DNA from: Streptomyces griseochromogenes
GTDB lineage: Bacteria; Actinomycetota; Actinomycetes; Streptomycetales; Streptomycetaceae
Reading direction: 5' to 3'
Length of the DNA stretch: 64,000 nt
Assembly (NCBI RefSeq): GCF_001542625.1
Contig: NZ_CP016279.1
Span: 3,596,001-3,660,000, forward strand
Shown here piece after piece: positions 31,919 to 52,200 of this stretch. How positions within the stretch are numbered: position 1 is the stretch's first letter; each line of letters begins with the position of its first letter. Both the position numbers and the translations under genes were made by a program. The notes beneath the pieces were generated by a model. The model worked only from the letters and a program-made list of their open reading frames with translations. It was not told the DNA's origin and searched no databases.

Positions 31919-32965
31919 TCACTCCGCCCGTTTGGTCCCCATCGCGATGCCGTGCGGCGTCCAGGCGCGGCACGGAATGAGCTCGGTCTCGGTGAATCCG
32001 GCCTCCGCCAGCCACGAGACGTAGGACTTCCAGGGGTAGATCATTCCGCCCTGCGCGGGGAGCGAGGTGAAATAGACGCTGTCGAGCGCGGCCATCAACG
32101 GGCCGTCACCGGAATCGTCGGAGATGGAGTTGAAGACCACGACCCTGCCGCCCGGCTTCAGAGCGGCGTGGGCGTTCTTGAGCAGCTGTATGTTCTCCTG
32201 GTCGGTCCAGATGACGAATTGATGGGAGAACAGGACGCAGTCGTAGCCGGACGGATAGGGCTCGAAGATGTCTCCGGGCCGTACGTCGATCCGGTCCTCG
32301 AGGCCGTTGTCTGCGACGCGCTTGCGGGCGATCGGCACGGTGTCCTCGATCTCGAGCACTGTGATCTTGAGATGCGGGTAGGCGCGCGCCAGATCGATCG
32401 CGTTGACGCCGTCCCCGCCGCCCGCGTCCAGCACGGTGGTGACCGAATTGAAGTCGACCTTCTCGATCAGCAGGGGATTGGCCAGCTCCGACCACGACCG
32501 CATGTACGTGTAGAAGACGCGCTGGAGGAACGGGTTGTCGTTCAGCCTGCGGTAGAGGTCTCCGGCGGTGCCGGGAATGCGGCGCAGTCCCACGTTGGTG
32601 TCGGTGCGCAGCGATTCCACGAAGTCCGCTTGGCCCTCGTACACGATGTGGGCCTCGAAGCCGATGACGGCCTGGATGATGTCCCACTTGCCGTCCGTGA
32701 ACAGCTGCTCGACGGCGCCGGCGTTCCGGTAGCGCCCCTCGTCGTCCCGCAGCGTGAGCTTGAGGGACGTGGTGCCGAGGAGCAGGGTGTCGATCGCGCG
32801 GTCTTCCAGGTCCAGCTTCTTCCCGAGTTCGTCGGAGGTGAGATGCGGTGTCTTGTTGAGGAGGTCGAACAGCCCGAGTTCCGAGCCGGCATTGAGATAC
32901 TGGAAGGCTGCGTGACCGAAGACAATTTTGGTCAGTTCTTCCATGTCGAGGACGTCTGCGCTCAT
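31919..32965 (-). CDS. SAM-dependent methyltransferase (COMT-like, Methyltransf_2)
   Basis: About 348 aa with an N-terminal helical dimerisation/winged-helix part (ELTKIVFGHAAFQYLNAGSELGLFDLL) and a Rossmann methyltransferase domain. Motif I is VLDAGGGDGVNAIDLA, followed by the acidic LEIED, then IDVRPGDIF. The usual catalytic H-D/N-W segment of plant-like O-methyltransferases is replaced by FSHQFVIWTDQEN. It is first gene of the left-pointing tailoring/regulator group. ATG 32965 with GGAG six bases upstream is preferred over GTG 32968. O- versus C-methylation (some COMT-like enzymes methylate alpha-keto acids such as arylpyruvates) cannot be decided. Confidence 0.85.
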   Translation of the reverse strand: MSADVLDMEELTKIVFGHAAFQYLNAGSELGLFDLLNKTPHLTSDELGKKLDLEDRAIDTLLLGTTSLKLTLRDDEGRYRNAGAVEQLFTDGKWDIIQAVIGFEAHIVYEGQADFVESLRTDTNVGLRRIPGTAGDLYRRLNDNPFLQRVFYTYMRSWSELANPLLIEKVDFNSVTTVLDAGGGDGVNAIDLARAYPHLKITVLEIEDTVPIARKRVADNGLEDRIDVRPGDIFEPYPSGYDCVLFSHQFVIWTDQENIQLLKNAHAALKPGGRVVVFNSISDDSGDGPLMAALDSVYFTSLPAQGGMIYPWKSYVSWLAEAGFTETELIPCRAWTPHGIAMGTKRAE

Positions 32966-33156
32966 CACCTGCTCCGTTTTCGTGCGGTTGCTCTACCGTC
33001 AACTGATGCGGGTGGATAAATCGATGAGGTGTTGGCGAACTCTTGACTGATGTATCTCGCTCCTGTATTTGTCGACGGGGTCGACAGCGAGGACGATAAG
33101 CGAGATCGATTTTCAAATACCTTCCTTGGCGAGGTCGGGAGTTGTCAAGGAGAAAG

Positions 33157-33180
33157 GTCATGTGTTCTGGATCACATGAC
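33157..33180. repeat. Perfect 8-bp inverted repeat (operator candidate)
   Basis: GTCATGTG and CACATGAC are separated by 8 nt (TTCTGGAT). Centre-to-centre spacing of about 16 bp suits a dimeric HTH protein. There is no T-run, so it is not a terminator. It lies 24 bp upstream of the TAGGGG boxes. Confidence 0.5.
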
Positions 33181-33204
33181 TTTGTGGTCATTTTATGAAT
33201 ATTT

Positions 33205-33221
33205 CTAGGGGTGCTTAGGGG
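33205..33221 (+). promoter_or_regulatory. CTAGGGG / TTAGGGG direct repeat, 10-bp spacing
   Basis: Two heptamers start at 33205 and 33215, exactly 10 bp apart, matching the periodic boxes at 24760. They lie about 135 bp upstream of the PKS-A start and may be the LAL activator's site. Confidence 0.55.
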
Positions 33222-33355
33222 TGGTCGCTGGGGTTGCCATCGGAGCTGGTCACCGGCATATGCTTCGGCTGGTATTCAGTGTCGCACCGGCCTTTGTCAC
33301 AGAGCATTTCGGTCAGGCTTTGTGGCCTGTTTGTTGGCAGAGGGTGAAAACTGGC

Positions 33356-43201
<9,846 letters not shown>

Positions 43202-43239
43202 ATCCAATCCGACCCTCGCGAGAGAAAGGGAAGGCCGCT

Positions 43240-46200
43240 GTGGACAACGAAGAGAAGCTGTTCTCCTACCTGAAGCGGACGACCGCAGAACTTCAGGACG
43301 TACGAGGCCGGTTGGAAGAACTCGAGCATGCTTCCCACGAGCCCGTGGCGGTGGTGGGGATGGCGTGCAGGTTCCCCGGGGGTGTGCGTTCTCCGGAGGA
43401 CCTGTGGGATCTGGTGGCCTCGGGTGGGGACGCGATCGGCGGATTCCCGTCGGACCGGGGCTGGAATGTGGAGGAACTGTTCGATCCGGATCCGGCTCGC
43501 GTGGGGCACTCGTATGTGCGTGAGGGCGGGTTCGTCGAGGATGCGGGCTGGTTCGACGCCGGGTTCTTCGGGATCTCGCCGCGTGAGGCGCTGGCGATGG
43601 ATCCGCAGCAGCGGTTGCTGATGGAGTGCTCCTGGGAGGTGTTTGAGCGGGCGGGCATCGATGTGAGTGATTTGCGGGGTAAGCCGGTTGGTGTTTTCGT
43701 CGGAACGAATGGTCAGGATTACGGGTCTCGGGTTTCTGGCGCGGACGCCGGTGTCGAAGGCCATTTGGGGATCGGTAACTCGGCAAGTGTGATGTCTGGT
43801 CGTGTGTCGTATTGGTTTGGTTTTGAGGGTCCTGCGGTGACGGTGGATACGGCGTGTTCGTCGTCGTTGGTGGCGTTGCATTGGGCGGTGCGGGCTTTGC
43901 GGTCGGGTGAGTGTGATCTGGCGTTGGCTGGTGGGGTGTCGGTGATGTCGACGCCGGGGATTTTTGTGGAGTTTTCGCGGCAGCGGGGGTTGGCGGTGGA
44001 TGGGCGGTGCAAGGCGTTTGGTGCGGGGGCGGATGGGACGGCGTGGGGTGAGGGTGTGGGGGTGTTGGTGGTGGAGCGTTTGTCGGATGCGGTGCGGTGT
44101 GGGCATCGGGTGTTGGCGGTGGTGCGGGGGAGTGCGGTGAATCAGGATGGTGCGTCGAATGGGTTGACGGCGCCGAATGGGCCGTCGCAGCAGCGGGTGA
44201 TTCGGCGGGCGTTGGTGGATGCGGGGGTGGGTGCGGGTGAGGTGGATGTGGTGGAGGGGCATGGGACGGGGACTGCTTTGGGTGATCCGATCGAGGCGCA
44301 GGCGTTGTTGGCGGTGTATGGGGCGGGGCGGGTGGGTGGGCCTTTGTGGTTGGGGTCGGTGAAGTCGAATATCGGTCATGCGCAGGCGGCTGCGGGGGTG
44401 GCTGGTGTGATCAAGATGGTGATGGCGATGCGGTGTGGGGTGTTGCCGCGGACGTTGTGGGTGGATGAGCCGTCTGGGCATGTGGAGTGGGCTGGTGGTG
44501 GTGTGGAGTTGTTGCGGGAGGAGGTGGTGTGGCCGGAGACGGGGCGGCCGCGGCGGGTGGGGGTGTCGTCGTTCGGTGTGAGTGGGACGAATGCGCATGT
44601 GATTCTTGAGCAGGCTCCGTCGGGGGTGGTTTTGGGGGGTGGCGGGCGGGGTGTGCCGGCTTTGTGTGGTGGTGTGTTGTGGGTGGTGTCGGGGTGTGGT
44701 CGGGAGGGGTTGCGGGGGCAGGTGGAGCGGTTGCGGGATTTTGTGGTGGCGGATCCTGGGGTGTCGGTGGTGGATGTGGGGTGTGCGTTGGCGGTGTCGC
44801 GGGCGGGTTTGGATCATCGTGTGGCGTTTGTGGTTTCGGGGCGTGAGCAGGCGGTGGGTGAGTTGGAGGCGTTGTTGGGTGAGCCGCTTCTGGGTGTGAG
44901 CGCGGGAGCGGGAGCGGGTGTGAGCGCGGCTACGGGTTCGGGTTCGGGTGTGGGTGGGGGTTCGGGTGGGGGTGGGGTGGGGTTTGTGTGTGGTGGTCAG
45001 GGTGGGCAGCGGGTGGGGATGGGGCGGGAGTTGGCGGGGCGGTTTCCGGTTTTTGCTGGGGTGTTTGAGCGGGTGTGTGGGTTGTTGGGTTTGGATCCGG
45101 GTGGGTTGTCGGCGGGGGTGGTGGATCAGACGGGTTGGGCGCAGGCGGGTTTGTTCGCGTTCGAGGTGGCGTTGGTGGAGTTGCTGGGGTCGTGGGGTGT
45201 GAGGCCTGATGTGGTGTTGGGGCATTCGCTGGGTGAGATCACCGCTGCCTATGTGGCGGGGGTGATGTCGTTGGAGGATGCGTGTGTGTTGGTGGCGGCG
45301 CGGGGCCGGTTGATGCAGGGTCTGCCGTCGGGTGGGGTGATGGCGGCGGTCCAGGTGGACGAGGTGCGGGCGCGGGCGGTGTTGGCCGGGCTCGGTGTCG
45401 AGGGGGTGGTGTCGGTCGCGGCGGTGAATGCTCCGGCTTCGGTTGTGTTGTCGGGTCCTGCGGAGCGGGTCGCTGTGGTGGTGGATGTTCTGGAGGGTAT
45501 GGGGTGCAGGGCTTCGTGGTTGCGGGTGAGTCATGCGTTTCATTCGGTGTTGATGGAGCCGATGCTGGAGGAGTTCGAGGGGGTGGTGGCGGGGTTGCGG
45601 TTCCGTCCTCCCCGGATGACGTTCATTTCGGGTGTGTCCGGTGAGGTGGCGGGGGCGGAGGTGGCGGAGGCCGGTTATTGGGTGCGTCATGTGCGGGAGT
45701 GTGTGCGGTTCGGTGACGCGGTGGGGGCGGCTGTGGGGGTGGGGGTGTCGCGGTGGGTGGAGATCGCTCCGGATGCGGTGCTGGCGCCGTTGGTGCGTCT
45801 GAACCAGCCGGCTTCGGTGGAGGACGCGCTGGTTGTGGGGGTGCGGGACGGGCGTGAGGTGGAGGGTGTGCTGGGGATGGTGGGTGAGTTGTGGGCGTCG
45901 GGTATCGAGGTGGAGTGGGGGGAGTTGTTTGCCGGGGTGGACGCGAGGAGTGTCTCGTTGCCGGTGTATGGGTTTCGGCGGGAGTGGTTCTGGCTGGGTG
46001 CAGGGCATGGGTGGGTGGACGGTGTGGTGGAGGTGGGGGGCGAGGGTGCGCATGTGGTGTGGGGGCGTTTGACGGGGGGTGGGTTGCTCGCGGGGCATGT
46101 GGTGCTGGGGTCGGTGTTGTTTCCCGGTTCGGGGTTCGTGGAGCTGGCCGGCCGGGCGGGCGCCCTGGTGGAGTACGGCGAGATCGGGGAACTGGTACTG

Positions 46201-49200
46201 GAATCCGCGCTGGTGCTGGAACAGGGTGCGGCAATCGAGGTGCAGGTCCACATCGAGCCCGAACAGGCCGACACACCCGGACGCCGCGAGTACGTGGTCC
46301 TGGCACGCCACCAACCCCAGGAACAGGAACAGCAACAGGAGCTGGAGCTGGAGCTTCAGGAGGGTGGTGGGGTGTCGGCGGGGTGGGTGCGGTATGCCAG
46401 TGGTTTCCTGACCCGACCCGACACTGCTACTGACACCGCCGCCGACACCGGTACCGGCATCGACTCCGGGTCTGGGTCTGGGTCTGGGTCTGGGTCTGGG
46501 TCTGGTTCGGGGTGGGTGGAGTGGGCGGGGGTGTGGCCGCCGGTGGGTGGGGTGGAGGTGGGTCTGGAGGGGTTTTACGAGCAGGTGGCCCGGGGCGGGT
46601 TCGCGTATCAGGGGGCGTTTCGGGGACTGTGCGGGGTGTGGCGGGCGGAGGGGACGGTGTTCGCGGAGGTGGCCCTGCCCAAGGAATGGCGGTCAGGGGT
46701 AGGAGAGTTCGCTCTGCATCCGGCCGTGCTGGACGCGGCCCTGCACGCCTGTTTCGCCACCGCCCAGGGCCCGGCACGGCTCCCGTTCGCCTGGCACCGG
46801 GTACGCATCCACCAAAGCGGTGTGCAGCGGGTACGGGCACGTCTGCAATGGCTGGACGAGGACACCCTCACCATCGACCTCGCCGACGAACACGCCCGCC
46901 ACGTCGCCTCCATCGCCTCCCTGACCCTCCGCGCCCCCACCAACACCCCCCACACCACACCCCACACCACCCCCACCGGAACCGGTGAGGAATCACTCTT
47001 CCAGCTCGACTGGATCCCCCTCACCCCCACCAACAACCAACCCGACACCCCCGACACCCCCGACACCCCCGACACCCCCGACAGCCCCGACAGTTCCGAC
47101 GGCACGGTTGGTGCGGACGGCCCGGACGGCGCCGATGGCTCTGCTGGCGTGGATGCTGGTGGTGGTGTGTGGGTGTTGGTGGGTGAGGATGTGCTGGGCT
47201 GGGGTGGGGTGCTGGGCCGGGCGGCGGTGGTGGTGGCCGACCGGGCGGGAGCGGAGGAACTACTCGCCCGGACACCTGCCGGGACGGCCGGGGCGGGGGT
47301 GGCGGGTGTGGTGGTGCAGCCGGCTCCCGGAGCGGGTGACGGCACGTTCCCCCGGGTGGGTGAGGTCCTTGAATGGCTGCAGTGGTGGGCGCAGGAAGGA
47401 CCGGCCGGGGCCCGGCTCGTGATCGCGACCAGGGGCGGGGTGTTCACCGGCCCCGGAGACGCACCCGAGGACGGTGAACACGCCGCGATCTGGGGACTGG
47501 TCCGCTCCGCACAGGCCGAACACCCCGACCGGTTCGTCCTCATCGACACCCACCGCGAGACCCGCTGGCGCACCACACCCCCCGCACACCTGCTCACCCA
47601 GATCCTCACCGGCCGCGTCAACGACCTCGACGAACCCCAGACCGCCTGGCGCGAAACCACCCTCCTCGCACCCCGCCTCAACCACGTCGACCTCACCACC
47701 CACCTCAACCCCCCCACCACCAACCCCGGTAGCGCCGACAAGAGCGATACCGGTGAGGATCCGGACGTGCCGGGGCTGGGCTGGTGTGTGGCGCCGTTCC
47801 TGCCGGGTGGTCCGGGAGTGATCGGCGGGGGGACGGGCTGGCAGCTGACCCAGACGGATCCCGGTGTCCTGGACGGTCTGGCCCTGACCAGCCACCCCGC
47901 TCCCGAACTGACGGGCGACGAGGTCCGTGTCGGCATGCGCGCCGCCGGGATCAACTTCCGCGACCTGCTCCACGTCCTGGACCTCTACCCCGGCCCGCAA
48001 CCCGACGTCCTGGGCAGCGAAGGCGCCGGCATCGTCCTGGAGACCGGCCCCGACGTGAACGACCTCGCCCCCGGCGACCGCGTCTTCGGACTCATCCCCG
48101 GCGCCTTCGCCGCCAGCGCCGTCACCCGCCGCCCCTACCTCACCCCCATCCCCCCCGCCTTCACCTTCGAACAAGCCGCCGGCATCCCCATGGCCTTCCT
48201 GACCGCCCACTACGCCCTCACCCACCTGGCCCACCTCACCCCCGGCCAGCACATCCTCATCCACGCCGCCGCCGGCGGCGTCGGCATGGCCGCCACCCAA
48301 CTCGCCCACCACCTCGGCGCCACCTGCTACGCCACCGCCTCCCCCCGCAAATGGCCCGCCCTCACCCACGCCGGCCTCGACCGACCCGGCCACCTCGCCA
48401 GCTCCCGCGACCCCGACTTCGCCTCCCACCTCACCCTCCCCGACCACGGCCTCGACATCATCCTCAACTCCCTCACCGGCCCCTACATCGACACCTCCCT
48501 CACCCTCCTGCGCCCCGGCGGCCACTTCCTCGAAATGGGCAAAACCGACCTCCGCGACCCCCACACCCTCCCCCACACCAACCCCCCCATCCACTACCAG
48601 CCCTTCGACCTCGCCGACGTCCCACCCCACACCATCCAAAACACCCTCACCCACCTCACCACCCTCCTCACCGACAACACCCTCACCCCCATCCCCCACA
48701 CCCCCTACGACCTCCGCCACGCCCCCACCGCCCTCCGCCACCTCCAAACAGCCCGCCACACCGGCAAACTCATCCTCACCATCCCCACCACCCCCCACCC
48801 CGACGGCACCACCCTCATCACCGGCGGCACCGGCACCCTCGCCACCCACACCGCCCGCCACCTCGCCACCCACCACCACGCCCGCCACTTCCTCCTCGCC
48901 TCCCGCACCGGCCCCAACCACCCCCACGCCCAACACATCCACGACACCCTCACCGCCCTCGGCGCCACCACCACCCTCATCACCGCCGACACCTCCCACC
49001 CCGACACCTGGCCCACCCTCCTCAACCACATCCCCCCAAACCACCCCCTCACCACCATCATCCACACCGCCGCCACCACCCACGACACCACCCTCACCCA
49101 CCTCACCCCCCACCACCTCAACACCACCCTCACCACCAAAGCCACCACCGCCCACCACCTCCACCACCACACCCACCACCTCGACCTCGCCCACACCACC

Positions 49201-52200
49201 CACTACTCCTCAGCCGCCGGCGTCCTCGGCGCCCCCGGCCAAGCCAACTACGCCGCCGCCAACGCCTACCTCGACACCCTCCCCCACCACCACCCCCACA
49301 CCACCACCCTCGCCTACGGCCTCTGGAACCTCACCACCACCATCACCCAACACCTCACCCCCACCGACAAACAACGCATGCAACGCCACGGCCACACCCC
49401 CCTCACCCCCACCCAAGCCCTCACCCACTACACCACCACCCACCAACACCCCACCCCCCACACCATCCCCATCAACCTCACCCCACCCCCCAACCACCCC
49501 ACCCACACCCCACCCCTCTACCGCACCATCACCCCCCACCCCACCACCCCACCCACCAACCACCCCACCAACCCACACCCACACACCAGCCAACCCACCA
49601 ACCCAACCCCCCTCCTCACCCAACTCACCCACCAAACCCCCCAACAACGCCACCACACCCTCCTCACCCACATCCAAACCCACACCGCCACCATCCTCGG
49701 CCACCCCAACCCCACCACCATCCACCCCCACCAACCCTTCAACCAACAAGGACTCGACTCCCTCACCACCATCGAACTCCGCAACCAACTCCAAAAAACA
49801 ACCGGACTCCACCTCCCCCCCACCACCATCTTCGACCACCCCACCCCCACCCACCTCGCCCAACACCTCAACAACACACTCCAACAAACCACGGCAGAAC
49901 AAGGGGAGTTGCCGTCGCGGTCTGCGTCTCAACAGGCAAGGGTTGTGTCCGACCACATGTCGTCGGTGGATGAGCCGGTGGCGGTGGTGGGGATGGCGTG
50001 CCGGTTTCCCGGTGGGGTGGGTTCGCCGGAGGAGTTGTGGGAGCTGGTGGCCTCGGGCCGGGACGCGATCGGCGCGTTCCCGCAGGACCGCGGCTGGGAC
50101 CTCGATGGCCTGTTCGACCCCGACCCCGACCGCACCGGCCACTCCTACACACGCGAAGGCGGCTTCGTCCACGACGCCGGCTGGTTCGACCCCGCCTTCT
50201 TCAACATCTCACCCCGCGAAGCACTGGCCATGGACCCCCAACAACGACTCCTGCTCGAATGCTCCTGGCACGCCTTCGAACACGCCGGCATCGACGTCAC
50301 CACCCTGCGCGGCAGCAACACCGGCGTCTTCATCGGCGCCGCCACCTCCAACTACATCACCACCTGGCACAACCCCCAAGCCGTCGAAGGCTTCACCCTC
50401 ACCGGAAACTCCGCCAGCGTCCTGTCCGGCCGCCTCTCCTACACCTACGGCTTCCAAGGCCCCGCCCTGACCATGGACACCGCCTGCTCCTCCGCCCTGG
50501 TCGCCCTCCACACCGCCACCCGCTCCCTACGCCACCACGAATGCACCCTCGCCCTGGCCGGAGCCACCACCATCATGGCCACCCCCGGCATCTTCACCGA
50601 ATTCAGCCGCCAACGCGCCCTCGCCCCCAACGGACGCTGCAAACCCTTCGCCGCCACCGCCGACGGCACCGCCTGGAGCGAAGGCACCGCCATCCTCCTC
50701 CTCGAACGCCTCACCGACGCCCAACACCACCACCACCCCATCCTCGCCCTCATCCGCGGCACCGCCGTCAACCAAGACGGCGCCTCCAACGGCCTCACCG
50801 CCCCCAACGGACCCTCCCAACAACGCGTCATCCACCAAGCCCTCACCGACGCCCACCTCACCCCCAACGACATCGACACCGTCGAAGCCCACGGCACCGG
50901 CACCACCCTCGGCGACCCCATCGAAGCCCACGCCCTCCTCGCCACCTACGGAACCAACCGCACCGCCGAACCACTACGGCTGGGATCCATCAAATCCAAC
51001 ATCGGCCACACCCAAGCAGCCGCCGGAATGGCCGGCGTCATCAAAATGGTGATGGCCATGCAACACGGCGTACTGCCACGCACCCTGTGGGCCGAGGAAC
51101 CCACACCACACGTCGACTGGACCAGCGGCACCGTGGAACTACTCCACGAACAGACACCCTGGCCCGAGACCGGACGGCCACGACGCGCCGCAGTCTCCTC
51201 CTTCGGCATCAGCGGCACCAACGCCCACCTCATCCTCGAACAAGCCCCACCCCAACCCACCCACCAACCCACCCACCAGCCAACCGACCAGCCCGCACCG
51301 ACACCCCCCGGCGGCGTGCCCTGGATCCTGTCAGGACACAACCCCCAAGCACTCCACGGCCAGATCGCACGTCTGCGCCAGTTCGTGGTCACCCACCCCG
51401 ACACGCCCGTCACCGACATCGGTTACTCCCTGGCCGTGTCCCGTGCACCTCTGGACCACCGCGCCGTGATCCTCGCCACCGATCGCCAACAGGCCCTCGG
51501 CGAGCTGGAAGCACTTCTGAGCGAGCGCCTCCAGACCCGCACCTACGATGGCAAGCTCGCCTTCGTCTTCTCCGGTCAGGGCGCCCAACACGCCGGCATG
51601 GGACGCGAACTGGCCGCCCGCTTCCCCGTCTTCGCCGACACTTTCCAGCAGGTCCGCACGCTGCTGCACCTCGACCCCGACGGCCCGCCCCCCGAACTGA
51701 TCGACCAGACCGTGCACGCCCAGACCGGCCTGTTCGCCTTCGAAGTCGCCCTCGTCGACCTCCTCGCCACCTGGGGCATCACCCCCGACCTCGTCCTGGG
51801 CCACTCCCTCGGAGAGATCACCGCCGCCCACATCGCCGGCGTGATGAACCTCCACGACGCCTGCGCCCTCGTCGCGGCACGCGCCCACCTCATGCAGACC
51901 CTCCCACCCGGCGGAGCCATGGCCGCCGTCCAGACCACGGAGGCCGAGGCCCGTCGGCTCATCACCGGCACAAGCGTGTCCATCGCCGCCGTCAACGGTC
52001 CCGCCTCCCTCGTCCTGTCCGGCCCCGAGGACGCCCTCACCACGATCATCGACGGCCTTGAACAACACGGTGAGCGCGTACAACGGCTACGCGTCAGCCA
52101 CGCCTTCCACTCCAGCCTCATGACGCCGATGCTGAGCGACTTCGAAGAAGCCCTCGCCGGCCTGCACCTGAACCCACCCCGCATCGAACTGATCTCCGCA

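Larger units (their letters stand above)
32966..33355. promoter_or_regulatory. 390-bp AT-richer divergent control region before PKS-A
   Basis: This gap between the methyltransferase (-) and PKS-A (+) has much lower GC than its surroundings and no credible gene. It holds TTGACT at 33043-33048, a perfect inverted repeat at 33157-33180, CTAGGGG/TTAGGGG direct repeats at 33205-33221, and a possible weak -35 TTGCCA at 33234 just after them. It probably contains the PKS-A/PKS-B promoter. Confidence 0.6.

Noticed and set aside
31919-32965. Assignment as a plain catechol-type O-methyltransferase
   Set aside because: The usual H-D/N-W catalytic segment is not present, so only COMT-like methyltransferase is claimed.
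33221-33355. Upstream extension of PKS-A to GTG 33221
   Set aside because: It would overlap the TAGGGG boxes and promoter region, and the extra residues have no ACP or docking similarity.
47260-49203. Long antisense frame, Gly/Val/Glu-rich, opposite the ER/KR of PKS-B
   Set aside because: Composition comes from the C/A-only coding strand; no start signal or motif. The same shadow occurs opposite PKS-C.
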